64,000 nucleotides of DNA from Bacteroidota bacterium (lineage in GTDB: Bacteria; Bacteroidota; Bacteroidia; Bacteroidales; Dysgonomonadaceae). Made by a program: the position numbers and the translations under genes. Where the stretch lies: positions 324,329-388,328 of the forward strand of contig JAEZGN010000022.1 of assembly GCA_023437305.1 (NCBI GenBank). Direction: 5' to 3'. Each line of letters starts with the position of its first letter. Position 1 is the first letter of the stretch. Below the pieces are notes generated by a model that was not told the DNA's origin, did no database searches, and worked only from the letters and a program-made list of their open reading frames with translations. Shown piece after piece: positions 26,396-34,802 of this stretch.

Positions 26396-29300
26396 ATGAA
26401 AAGGACGTTTTTTTTCAATATTGCTATTTTATTTCTCTCATTTTTTATAGTGAATGAAATAAAGGCTCAAATTATTTCCGATAGTATTAAAAATAATATT
26501 GGAACATACCTGACAGAATTTGCCAACAAAGATGTAAAAACAGGGAGAATAAAAATAGACTCTGTCAACGTGAAAGGGAAAACTATAAGCTTCTTTGCAG
26601 GAGTAAACCTTTCTTATATTCCTTTTCAGAAAAATGAAGTAGATTTTATTTATAATAAAATAAAAGGTCTACTTCCCGAAAAGTATAAAAAATACAAAGT
26701 TGAATTAATTGCAGATACCCGAAAAGTAGAAGATTTGGTTTTGTTTGGAAAAGAAAAAAAGCAGCTATTTGCTAACAAACTTGAAAAACCATTGATCGCA
26801 AACTTATCTCAACCCTACGTTGCTGACCGAGGGTTGCAAAATCATCACTTGGCTATATGGCAAAGCCACGGATGGTATTACGAACAAAAGTTGGCACGCT
26901 GGGAGTGGCAGCGGGCTCGGATCTTCCAGACAGTAGAAGATTTATATACTCAAAGTTATGTATTGCCATACTTAGTTCCTATGCTTGAAAATGCAGGTGC
27001 GAATGTTTTGCTGCCTCGCGAACGTGATATACAGCGTCATGAAATAATTATAGATAACGATAGAAACAAAGATAAATCGATATATAAAGAAATTAATGGA
27101 AAAGACAGCTGGACAGTTGGCTACTATGAAGGATTTGCATATTTGAAAGAGTCATATCTGGATGGAGAAAATCCATTCAGATCAGGCTCTTACAAAGAAG
27201 TAAAGACAATAAAGGCTGGAGAAGAAAGTCGATGTGAATGGATCCCCGATATTCCAGAAAATGGTAAATATGGGGTATATATATCTTATAAGACATTAGC
27301 TAATAGCACCGATGATGCCCGATATACAGTATATCATAAGGGCGGAAAAACCGACTTTAGTATTAATCAAAAGATGGGTGGAGGTACTTGGATATTTCTG
27401 GATTATTTTTCTTTTGATAAGGGTGTAAATGAAAATTGCAAAGTTGTATTGACCAATAAAAGCAATAAAGCCGGACGCATACTGACCGCTGATGCTGTTA
27501 AGATAGGTGGAGGAATGGGTAATATTGCGCGACTACCTCATCCTAGTGGTATTGTAACCGATAATACTAAAAGTTCCGAAAATATTGAAAATAACAATAT
27601 AAAGAAACTTCCGGCGATAGATTACAAACCGGAAGTAAGTGGTTATCCTCGTTATACGGAGGGAGCTCGTTATTGGTTGCAATGGGCCGGAGCACCGGAT
27701 AGTATATACAACAAGAGTGAAGGAAAGAATGATTATACGGATGATTATCAGAGCCGAGGTTTTTGGGTAAATTATATTGCAGGAGGCTCTTCGGCATTAC
27801 CTAAAAAGGACGGTCTGAATATTCCGATAGACCTTGCAATGGCTTTTCATACCGATGCGGGTACTACCTTCAACGATTCTATTATAGGAAGTTTGGGTAT
27901 CTACATGACACATCATAATGATGAAAAGTTTGAAAATGGTAAGACTCGTTGGGCTTCTCGCGACCTTACGGAGTTGATAATGAATGAGATAGTAAAAGAT
28001 ATTCGCCGCGAGTATGAGCCTCAGTGGACTCGCCGCCAGATGTGGAACCGTTCTTATAGTGAAGCCCGTGTTCCGAATGTGCCTACCATGCTGTTAGAAT
28101 TACTATCGCATCAGAATTTCGCCGATATGAAGTATGGGCTCGATCCTCGTTTTCGTTTTACGGTTAGTCGCTCGATATATAAAGGCATGCTCAAATTCGT
28201 TGCTCATCAATATGGCTATGATTATGTTGTGCAGCCGTTACCGATAAAATCATTTAGTGCTCAATTTTCCGGGGATACTCAGGTAGAATTAAAATGGAAG
28301 TCGGTAGATGATGTCACCGAGCCAAGTGCAAAGCCTGATCAATATATCGTATATACACGTATAGGTGATGGAGACTTTGATAATGGTAAGATGGTGAATG
28401 GTACAAGTGCGATTATGCCGATCGAAAAAAATGTATTATATAGCTTCAAGATAACAGCTGTAAACAAGGGAGGACAAAGCTTTCCTTCCGAAATACTTTC
28501 GGTATGTAAAAAATCGGAAGAGAAAGGGCAGGTGCTTATTGTCAATGGGTTTGATAGACTATCAGCTCCTTATAGTTTTGCAACAAGAGATAGCATTGGT
28601 GGGTTTTTAGACTTTATTGATCATGGAGTGCCCGATAAAGTAGAATATAATTATATTGGAAGTCAATACGAATTCAGAAGGACGATACCTTGGATGGATG
28701 ACGATGCTGCAGGCTTTGGTGCAAGCAATGCGAATTACGAAACAACAGTTGTTGCTGGAAATACATTTGACTATCCGTCTATGCATGGGCGATCTATTGC
28801 TGCAGCGGGATATTCGTTCGTATCTGTAAGCCGTGATGCTATATTGACCGGAGCTGTGGACATGAACTCTTACAAATTAGTAGATTTGATATTAGGGAAA
28901 CAACGACAAACAAAAATGGGTAGAGGTGTAAGTCCTGTTGAGTTCAAAACATTTCCTAAAGAATTGCAAAGCAAAATTACTGATTATTGTAAACAAGGAG
29001 GAAATATCTTTATAAGCGGGGCTTATGTCGCTTCTGATCTGTGGGATACGGAAAAGCCTCAAGTAGAAGATCAAAAATTTGCTGCTGATGTGTTAAAATA
29101 TAAATGGAGAGTAGGGCGTGCAGCTGTTGAGGGGAAAGTGAAAACAATAGCGTCTCCATTTCCCGTATTTTCTGGTAACTATGAGTTTTATACCAAACTC
29201 AACCCTATAGCTTATGCTGTAGAATCTCCTGATGCTTTAGAGCCAGCCGGAGATAATAGTTATACAGTATTCAGATATACAGAGAATAATCTTAGTGCCG

Positions 29301-29419
29301 GTATTGCTCATGATGGCGATTACAAAACGTGTGTAATTGGTTTTCCTTTCGAAGCGATAAAAGATCAAGCAGAAAGAGACAGTCTGATGTCAAATATTCT
29401 TTCTTTTATGTTTAAATAA
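26396..29419 (+). CDS. Large secreted zinc-amidase-fold protein (Amidase_3-like with golvesin-like insert and Fn3-like region)
   Basis: A 1007-residue protein with signal peptide (MKRTFFFNIAILFLSFFIVNEIKA-Q). Amidase_3-like elements are split: H158 in WQSHGWYYEQ and a Glu in TVEDLYTQSYVLPYL, then a golvesin-C-like beta domain (about 225-370, FAYLKESYLDGENPFRSGSY ... TADAVKIGGGMG), then H485 in AMAFHTDAG and catalytic-type E568 in VPTMLLELLSH. A fibronectin-III-like segment (about 620-705) and a C-terminal alpha/beta domain (from about 715, GQVLIVNGFDRLSAP) complete it. Relatives are often labelled xanthan lyase, which the visible fold does not support. N-acetylmuramoyl-L-alanine amidase activity is the best reading; it would fit the muropeptide genes next door. 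Gap to the GH9 gene is 13 bases, so they are cotranscribed. Confidence 0.8.
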   Translation: MKRTFFFNIAILFLSFFIVNEIKAQIISDSIKNNIGTYLTEFANKDVKTGRIKIDSVNVKGKTISFFAGVNLSYIPFQKNEVDFIYNKIKGLLPEKYKKYKVELIADTRKVEDLVLFGKEKKQLFANKLEKPLIANLSQPYVADRGLQNHHLAIWQSHGWYYEQKLARWEWQRARIFQTVEDLYTQSYVLPYLVPMLENAGANVLLPRERDIQRHEIIIDNDRNKDKSIYKEINGKDSWTVGYYEGFAYLKESYLDGENPFRSGSYKEVKTIKAGEESRCEWIPDIPENGKYGVYISYKTLANSTDDARYTVYHKGGKTDFSINQKMGGGTWIFLDYFSFDKGVNENCKVVLTNKSNKAGRILTADAVKIGGGMGNIARLPHPSGIVTDNTKSSENIENNNIKKLPAIDYKPEVSGYPRYTEGARYWLQWAGAPDSIYNKSEGKNDYTDDYQSRGFWVNYIAGGSSALPKKDGLNIPIDLAMAFHTDAGTTFNDSIIGSLGIYMTHHNDEKFENGKTRWASRDLTELIMNEIVKDIRREYEPQWTRRQMWNRSYSEARVPNVPTMLLELLSHQNFADMKYGLDPRFRFTVSRSIYKGMLKFVAHQYGYDYVVQPLPIKSFSAQFSGDTQVELKWKSVDDVTEPSAKPDQYIVYTRIGDGDFDNGKMVNGTSAIMPIEKNVLYSFKITAVNKGGQSFPSEILSVCKKSEEKGQVLIVNGFDRLSAPYSFATRDSIGGFLDFIDHGVPDKVEYNYIGSQYEFRRTIPWMDDDAAGFGASNANYETTVVAGNTFDYPSMHGRSIAAAGYSFVSVSRDAILTGAVDMNSYKLVDLILGKQRQTKMGRGVSPVEFKTFPKELQSKITDYCKQGGNIFISGAYVASDLWDTEKPQVEDQKFAADVLKYKWRVGRAAVEGKVKTIASPFPVFSGNYEFYTKLNPIAYAVESPDALEPAGDNSYTVFRYTENNLSAGIAHDGDYKTCVIGFPFEAIKDQAERDSLMSNILSFMFK

Positions 29420-29424
29420 AGGGG

Positions 29425-29577
29425 AAAAAAAGTGTCCTGAAATAATTTGTATTTTATATTTGTCATGTTGAACGGAGTGAAACATCTCGTTCGGGAGGAT
29501 GGAGATTCTTCATTACATTCAGAATGACAAAGAAGATAATACTTCGGTAATACAAATTATTTCAGGACACTTTTTTA
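29425..29577. repeat. Nested palindromic element (MITE- or REP-like) downstream of the amidase gene
   Basis: Perfect 26 bp inverted repeats at 29426-29451 and 29551-29576 (AAAAAAGTGTCCTGAAATAA then TTTGTA) bound a 99-base core. Within it, 29461-29488 and 29502-29529 form a second imperfect 28 bp inverted pair starting TGTCAT and ending ATCTC / GAGATT. The inner motif resembles a dispersed repeat seen in many bacterial genomes. It has no coding capacity and could also end transcription from the left. Confidence 0.8.
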
Positions 29578-29664
29578 TTATTGTCTATATTGTTTTATCA
29601 TCTTATATACTAGAGAGTTTTATCAAATAAAATATGAAGAATAGAATAAGTCGATTTGTTTTCG

Positions 29665-29672
29665 TATCTTTG
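29665..29672 (+). promoter_or_regulatory. Putative -7 element for the RNA helicase gene
   Basis: TATCTTTG, a perfect Bacteroidetes -7 box, lies 205 bases ahead of the helicase start. No good -33 TTG is seen at the usual distance. If used, it gives a leader of roughly 200 bases. Confidence 0.5.
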
Positions 29673-29877
29673 TCTTTTGAACAATCGAGTTTATATTGTA
29701 TCTTTCTTCGCAATGTTTTGCTCCGCCTCTGTTTTAGCGGAACTTCCCATCGTAAAAAATGACGTCAAAATTAACTTTCTTGTTTATTTTATTAACAAGT
29801 TACGGAGATGTGTTGAACAATGTTCGTAACACATTATTCAATTATAAAATCTGTAGTAGATTACAGTTAAACTATTT
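29673..29877 (+). other. Long structured leader ahead of the RNA helicase gene
   Basis: About 200 untranslated bases precede the start codon. GTTACGGA (29799-29806) can pair with TTCGTAAC (29823-29830), an 8 bp stem with one wobble, and a CTTGTT/AACAAG pair lies just before it. Long leaders are common in cold-induced helicase genes; no known riboswitch class was recognised. Confidence 0.4.
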
Positions 29878-31002
29878 ATGACATTTAAAGAATTAAATAT
29901 TATTGAGCCGATATTAAAGGCTCTGGAAGAAAAAGGATATATAACGCCAACTCCTATACAAGAAAAAGCTATTATTCCGGCTTTAACCAATCGAGATATT
30001 TTAGGACTGGCACAAACCGGTACAGGTAAAACGGCAGCTTTCTCACTGCCTATCATTCAGCAACTTTATCTGAATAAAGTGAGTGGTAAAAAGAGAGAAA
30101 TAAGAGCTTTAATATTAACACCAACACGAGAACTGGCAATTCAAATAAACGACAGTCTCAATGATTATACTCAGTATACAGGACTTCGTCACTGTGTTAT
30201 ATATGGAGGTGTGAAGCAAAAAGCACAAACAGATGAATTGAAGACAGGCATAGATATATTAGTTGCTACACCGGGACGACTATTGGATTTGATTAATCAG
30301 GGCTTTATCAATCTCAACTCTATACGTCATTTTGTCCTTGACGAAGCTGACCGTATGTTAGATATGGGCTTTATTCATGATATTAAACGTTTGCTACCTA
30401 AGTTGCCCAAAGAGAAACAAACTTTGTTTTTCTCTGCTACTATGCCATCTGCTATAGCTTCGTTGTCTCGCTCTATTCTGCTAGATCCTCTTAAGGTAGA
30501 AGTTACACCTGCATCATCTGTTATAGATACTATTAAGCAATATTTGTATTTTGTAGAGAAACAAGAAAAGAAAGACTTGTTAATCAATTTGTTGAAAAAA
30601 GATAAAAAGCAATCTGTTTTAGTCTTTTCCCGCACCAAGCATGGTGCTGATAAAATTGCACGTCTTCTTTGTAAAGCCGGTATAGGTAGCGAAGCTATTC
30701 ATGGAAATAAATCTCAAAATGCACGTCAACGTGCTTTGAACAATTTTAAGTCACAAAAAACACGTGTTCTCATTGCTACGGATATTGCGGCAAGAGGCAT
30801 AGATGTTGATCAATTGGAACTGGTCATCAATTATGATCTGCCCGATGTTCCCGAAACTTATGTGCATCGTATCGGTCGTACCGGACGTGCAGGTAATAGT
30901 GGAACTGCTCTTACTTTCTGTTCGGCGGAAGAGAATGCAATGCTAAATGATATCCAGAAATTAACAGGTAAGAAGTTGAATCAATTATCAATTCCAGCGT
31001 AA
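29878..31002 (+). CDS. rhlE: DEAD-box ATP-dependent RNA helicase (RhlE-type)
   Basis: A 374-residue cytoplasmic helicase with the full motif set: Q motif (TPTPIQEKAIIPAL), Walker A AQTGTGKT, PTRELAIQ, TPGR, DEAD in VLDEADRMLDMGF, SAT, and the C-terminal ARGIDVDQLELVINYDLPDVPETYVHRIGRTGR. The spacing and VPETYVHRIGRTGRAG fit the RhlE group. It ends soon after the helicase core with no long basic tail, so it is near minimal. It unwinds RNA duplexes, for example in ribosome assembly or mRNA decay at low temperature. It is followed after 28 bases by a cold-shock-domain gene, which supports a cold-response pair. Confidence 0.95.
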   Translation: MTFKELNIIEPILKALEEKGYITPTPIQEKAIIPALTNRDILGLAQTGTGKTAAFSLPIIQQLYLNKVSGKKREIRALILTPTRELAIQINDSLNDYTQYTGLRHCVIYGGVKQKAQTDELKTGIDILVATPGRLLDLINQGFINLNSIRHFVLDEADRMLDMGFIHDIKRLLPKLPKEKQTLFFSATMPSAIASLSRSILLDPLKVEVTPASSVIDTIKQYLYFVEKQEKKDLLINLLKKDKKQSVLVFSRTKHGADKIARLLCKAGIGSEAIHGNKSQNARQRALNNFKSQKTRVLIATDIAARGIDVDQLELVINYDLPDVPETYVHRIGRTGRAGNSGTALTFCSAEENAMLNDIQKLTGKKLNQLSIPA

Positions 31003-31030
31003 CAAATATAAAAACATAAATATATAATTA

Positions 31031-31486
31031 ATGGCAAAATCAAATTCATTTAACAAAAGAGAAATAGAAAAAAACAAACAGCAAAAGAGAAAAGAAAAAC
31101 AGCAGAGAAGAGAGGAAAGACGAAATGCTCCTGTCGACTCATTTGAAGATATGATCGCGTATGTGGATGAGAATGGCATTATAACCAGTACACCTCCCAC
31201 TCAGGCCAATAAGCAAGAGATAGAAATAGAAGATATCGCTATTTCAACACCCAAGAAAGAAGATGTAGAAGATCCTATACTCAATGGTCGTGTAGAATAC
31301 TTTAATCAGGATAAAGGGTATGGCTTTATTAAACACACAGGCAGTACAGAAAAATACTTTTTTCATGTAAGCGGTACTTTAATACCCATCGAAGAAGGCA
31401 ATATGGTAACATTCGAATTAGAGCGAGGTCAGAAAGGTATGAATGCCGTAAGAATCACTCTGGCTAATAAGGAAAATAAAAATTAA
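31031..31486 (+). CDS. Cold-shock-domain protein with charged N-terminal extension
   Basis: The 151-residue protein has a highly basic and acidic helical N-terminus (KREIEKNKQQKRKEKQQRREERRN, about 8-32, described here in part), a linker, and a C-terminal cold-shock domain (about 88-148) with NGRVEYFNQDKGYGFIKH, containing the RNP1-like KGYGFI, and YFFHVSG for RNP2. It should bind single-stranded RNA. Placed 28 bases after a DEAD-box helicase gene, it is probably cotranscribed and helps remodel RNA. The stop is 14 bases from the stop of the convergent kinase gene; TTAATATA/TATATTAA arms (31483-31490, 31502-31509) span that gap. Confidence 0.92.
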   Translation: MAKSNSFNKREIEKNKQQKRKEKQQRREERRNAPVDSFEDMIAYVDENGIITSTPPTQANKQEIEIEDIAISTPKKEDVEDPILNGRVEYFNQDKGYGFIKHTGSTEKYFFHVSGTLIPIEEGNMVTFELERGQKGMNAVRITLANKENKN

Positions 31487-31500
31487 TATAAATACCTTAT

Positions 31501-32349
31501 CTATATTAATTGTCCGTTTTCTTTATGATATTCAATCAATCCTTTTATCGGATTTTCAATAATAACATCAATGTATATTCCTAAGTCTTGAGCTATTTCT
31601 CTTAAGATAAAGGAATACATTTTTGCTATCGATCCTACAAAGCGTATAGGATATTCCGTATATTCATATTGAAGGATATTCCTTTCAAAGAAAGATCGTA
31701 GATTCTTTCTGACTAAATTATTGATATAGGGATGTTCGAGATATTCGTATAGAAAGAATGATAAAACCGATAACAGTTTGTTCGGGAATGGCTTAGAATA
31801 AATATAATCCATAATCTCATCCGGATCAATCTTATACTTTCTGTAGAATGGCTCTATAAGCTCTGCCGGAGCTAATCCTTTTAAACAATCTGCAAGAAAT
31901 ATTTTACCTAAAGAAGCGCCACTTCCCTCGTCCCCAAGGATATATCCCAAAGGTTTTACATTCTTTATAATAGTATCCCCATCATATAGACACGAGTTAG
32001 AGCCGGTTCCCAAAATACAGGCAATGCCGGCTTCGTTTTTAAATAGGGAACGAGCCGAACCCAAAAGGTCACTTTCGATGATCGATGGTGTTTTAAACTG
32101 GGCTTCAAGTGAAGCTTTTACTACATTCTTCTTTTCTAGAGAAGAGCAGCCTGCACCATAGAAATATATAGTATGGAATTTAGTCTTAAAGAAGACCGGT
32201 GGCAGTTGTAGCCGAATAGAACGACTTATCTCCTTTCTTGTTTGGAAAAAAGGATTAATACCATCGGACAAGAAATGTTCTACAATTCCACTTCTGTCCA
32301 CCAGGCACCACTCTGTCTTTGTAGAGCCGCTTTCAGCTAGTAATATCAC
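31501..32349 (-). CDS. BadF/BadG-family amino sugar kinase, paralogue of MurK
   Basis: A 282-residue ASKHA kinase with phosphate loop LAESGSTKTEW, the GTGSNSC motif in CILGTGSNSCLYDG and GYILGDEGSGA. It is close along its whole length to the kinase at 4049-4906 (same motifs, same length), so the two are paralogues. One may phosphorylate MurNAc and the other GlcNAc; the genomic neighbourhood here (peptide-side muropeptide enzymes) does not decide. It follows the epimerase gene after 71 bases but has its own promoter-like element in that gap (32374-32408), so it can be expressed with or without them. Confidence 0.88.
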   Translation of the reverse strand: MILLAESGSTKTEWCLVDRSGIVEHFLSDGINPFFQTRKEISRSIRLQLPPVFFKTKFHTIYFYGAGCSSLEKKNVVKASLEAQFKTPSIIESDLLGSARSLFKNEAGIACILGTGSNSCLYDGDTIIKNVKPLGYILGDEGSGASLGKIFLADCLKGLAPAELIEPFYRKYKIDPDEIMDYIYSKPFPNKLLSVLSFFLYEYLEHPYINNLVRKNLRSFFERNILQYEYTEYPIRFVGSIAKMYSFILREIAQDLGIYIDVIIENPIKGLIEYHKENGQLI

Positions 32350-32373
32350 GTATTCTTATGTATTAAATTTATG

Positions 32374-32408
32374 CAAAGATAGATAAATAAATATAACTTA
32401 TCATCAAA
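32374..32408 (-). promoter_or_regulatory. Putative promoter for the second kinase gene
   Basis: On the minus strand TTTG (32405-32408) is followed 23 bases later by TATCTTTG (32374-32381), 25 bases ahead of the start codon. Spacing is a little long for the TTG-N19-21-TAnnTTTG consensus. Confidence 0.55.
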
Positions 32409-32420
32409 AAATTATTTAGA

Positions 32421-33569
32421 TCATCCCACTTTCTCTATTCCGATTCCTGGCTTATCATCCAGATGTAACTTACCATTTATAACTGTTACACCTTTGAAAC
32501 AGTCGTTGCTGATCAATAGATTTCCATCCAGATCGGCCCAATCTACAGCCGGTGATAATTGCGTTGCGGCAGAGATGGCACAAGACGTCTCTGTCATACA
32601 GCCTATCATTACTTTCATGTTGGCTGCCCGTGCTACAGTTTGTATTTTCCATGCCTCACGCATACCTGTACACTTCATTAACTTGATATTTACTCCGGTG
32701 AAAGCTCCTTTTAGTCGTAGCACATCTTGGAGACGTTGAAAAGACTCATCGGCAAATACAGGCAACGGGCTTCTTTCTGTAACCCATGCGGCATCTTCCA
32801 AATTATACTTGGGCATTGGTTGTTCGATCATGACGATACCTTTTTCTTTTAGCCAATTGATCATATCCAATGCATAATGTTTGTCTTTCCACCCTTGATT
32901 GGCATCTACGGCTATAGGCTTGTCGGTCACAGTCCGTATAGCCTCTATCATCTGCTTGTCATTTTCTCTTCCAAGCTTTACCTTCAGTATATTGTATAAT
33001 GGTGCAGCCTCTCTGGTTTTTTGTTTAACAACCTCATCCGTATCGATACCAATCGTAAACGTTGTAGATGGTGTTTTCTCTTTGTCCAATCCCCATATTT
33101 TATACCAGGGTTGATTCATTATCTTGCCTACTAAATCATGTAATGCAATATCGATGGAAGCCTTAGCTGCAGTATTGTTCTCTGTTATTTTGTCGATATA
33201 GGTGAGTATATCATCCAGCTCAAACGGACTGGAAAATTGTTCGAGATCTACTTTTTTCAGAAACTCGATTACCGAAGCTTGAGTTTCGCCCAAATAGGGC
33301 GGGAGAGAAGCTTCACCATAGCCAGTTATGCCATCGTATGTAATTTCAGTCAGTACAACAGGTGTTGTTGTGCGTGAAGAATTAGCAATAGTGAATACAT
33401 GGCGCAATTGCAGGTCGTACGGTTTAAAGCTTAATTTCATTTTCTTATTTAATGAAATTGTCTTCTTATTGTTTTGAGCAAATGCTGCTAATGGATTGCC
33501 GGCGAGTAACCCACTGCTTATTGTTGTCAGAGCTGCTGTTTTTAGAAAATTACGTCTCGATTGTGGCAT
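32421..33569 (-). CDS. L-Ala-D/L-Glu (dipeptide) epimerase with Tat-type signal
   Basis: An enolase-superfamily enzyme of 382 residues. K196-x-K198 (YNILKVKLG), metal ligands D222 (DANQGW), E249 (IEQP) and D274 (ADES), and the opposite lysine K296 (NIKLMKC) match dipeptide epimerases such as YcjG/YkfB, which turn L-Ala-D-Glu from murein peptides into L-Ala-L-Glu. Unlike those cytoplasmic enzymes, it begins SRRNFLK (residues 4-10) followed by a hydrophobic stretch and AAFAQ, a near-perfect twin-arginine signal, so export to the periplasm is predicted. It lies 27 bases after the NlpC/P60 gene, whose product should release its substrate. Related dipeptide specificities are possible. Confidence 0.9.
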   Translation of the reverse strand: MPQSRRNFLKTAALTTISSGLLAGNPLAAFAQNNKKTISLNKKMKLSFKPYDLQLRHVFTIANSSRTTTPVVLTEITYDGITGYGEASLPPYLGETQASVIEFLKKVDLEQFSSPFELDDILTYIDKITENNTAAKASIDIALHDLVGKIMNQPWYKIWGLDKEKTPSTTFTIGIDTDEVVKQKTREAAPLYNILKVKLGRENDKQMIEAIRTVTDKPIAVDANQGWKDKHYALDMINWLKEKGIVMIEQPMPKYNLEDAAWVTERSPLPVFADESFQRLQDVLRLKGAFTGVNIKLMKCTGMREAWKIQTVARAANMKVMIGCMTETSCAISAATQLSPAVDWADLDGNLLISNDCFKGVTVINGKLHLDDKPGIGIEKVG

Positions 33570-33596
33570 GATTCGATATATTAGGTATGATGATAA

Positions 33597-34802
33597 TTAC
33601 TTATAAAATGAGTTGTTTGATATAGACCATATTCCCGATCCCTCTTTATCTATCGCCCCTGTTATGCGCGAAGCTCTGATGAATTCTTTTGTATTCACTT
33701 CGTCATAATCATTGTCTTTAGGATCAAGACTGCTGATACGGATATACCCTGATGCATGAATAAATTTATTGTTGCCAATATAAAATGCGACATGACGTAT
33801 GCGTTCTTTTCTATCTTTTTCAGCTTTTTTTCCAAAAAACATCAAATCTCCGGGTTTTAAATTTCCATACCCGTTGCTTATATCAATCGGTATACCTGTA
33901 TGTACCTGTTGTGAGGCATCTCTCATCAAAATAATACCGTGCATCAGTGCTATTGTTTTGGTAAATCCGCTACAGTCCATACCCTTTACCGATGTACCAC
34001 CCCATACATAGGGAATCCCCATCAGGGTATATGCCTTTTTCACAAAGTCGTCTCCTGATATTGTAATTCCGGCAAGCCAGTCTTCATATTTTTTACTTTG
34101 GCTTTTTAGTATATACGCTTTTCGTCCATCGGGATATGATACTTTATAAAAATCTCCAACCTCGCCTTCCTTTTTCATAATATTGCAACTCACCAGATCG
34201 GATACAGTCTGACTTTGTGTATCAGGTGCAGAATATGCAAAGCCAAAATAGTCTGTAAATATTATTTTTTTAGCCAAGTTCCAAGCCTCAAATTCAGCCT
34301 TAGTCATCGGGTGATAATTTATTTCCTGAGTCCAAGCTATGTATCCATCAGGGGTTTGTATGCGGCTCCATCCATCTTTTTGTAGAATTCTGATTGGTGT
34401 TCCGAGGGTAGCTTGAGTGGCCATTTCGGCCGAGAATTTACCTTCAACTCGGATATCGGCAACAGATAAGGTTATCACACCATAGGTCTTGTCTCCTAGA
34501 TCTTTGTCGGGTAATAATTTTATCTTATCCGTGAAATTTTTTTTATAGATTTTTTCAGACTGCTTTATTAATTCATTATATGCAGTAATATCGGATGCGA
34601 CACCTAACAAAGTAGGTTTTTTTTCGTGATCATCTACTTTTATATCAAACACTTTTACTCTCTTGTCAGGGATATATTTCTCTCTGATATTGTTGAGTAT
34701 TGTCTCTAGTTCTGCATGCTTGTAAATTTGCTTGTCTGTATTTTGCGCATATAATACAGAATAAGATATACATAAAGCAATCAGTGTGCATATTTTTTTC
34801 AT
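33597..34802 (-). CDS. Exported NlpC/P60 gamma-D-glutamyl-L-diamino acid endopeptidase (YkfC-like)
   Basis: A 401-residue protein with signal peptide MKKICTLIALCISYSVLYA-Q. Two SH3-like parts (about 100-245; GTPIRILQKDGWSRIQTPDGYIAW and GDFYKVSYPDGRKAYI) precede the C-terminal NlpC/P60 domain with Cys277 in VKGMDCSGF, His337 in IRHVAFYIG and a polar third residue near His349. This architecture matches YkfC-type enzymes that cut between D-Glu and the diamino acid of murein peptides bearing a free L-Ala, releasing L-Ala-D-Glu. The next gene encodes the matching epimerase, 27 bases on. It is the first gene of its operon, with a promoter-like -7 box at 34840-34847. Confidence 0.92.
   Translation of the reverse strand: MKKICTLIALCISYSVLYAQNTDKQIYKHAELETILNNIREKYIPDKRVKVFDIKVDDHEKKPTLLGVASDITAYNELIKQSEKIYKKNFTDKIKLLPDKDLGDKTYGVITLSVADIRVEGKFSAEMATQATLGTPIRILQKDGWSRIQTPDGYIAWTQEINYHPMTKAEFEAWNLAKKIIFTDYFGFAYSAPDTQSQTVSDLVSCNIMKKEGEVGDFYKVSYPDGRKAYILKSQSKKYEDWLAGITISGDDFVKKAYTLMGIPYVWGGTSVKGMDCSGFTKTIALMHGIILMRDASQQVHTGIPIDISNGYGNLKPGDLMFFGKKAEKDRKERIRHVAFYIGNNKFIHASGYIRISSLDPKDNDYDEVNTKEFIRASRITGAIDKEGSGIWSISNNSFYK

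Noticed and set aside
26396..29419. Xanthan lyase label for the 1007-residue protein
   Set aside because: The visible motifs are Amidase_3- and golvesin-like; no polysaccharide lyase family 8 features were seen.
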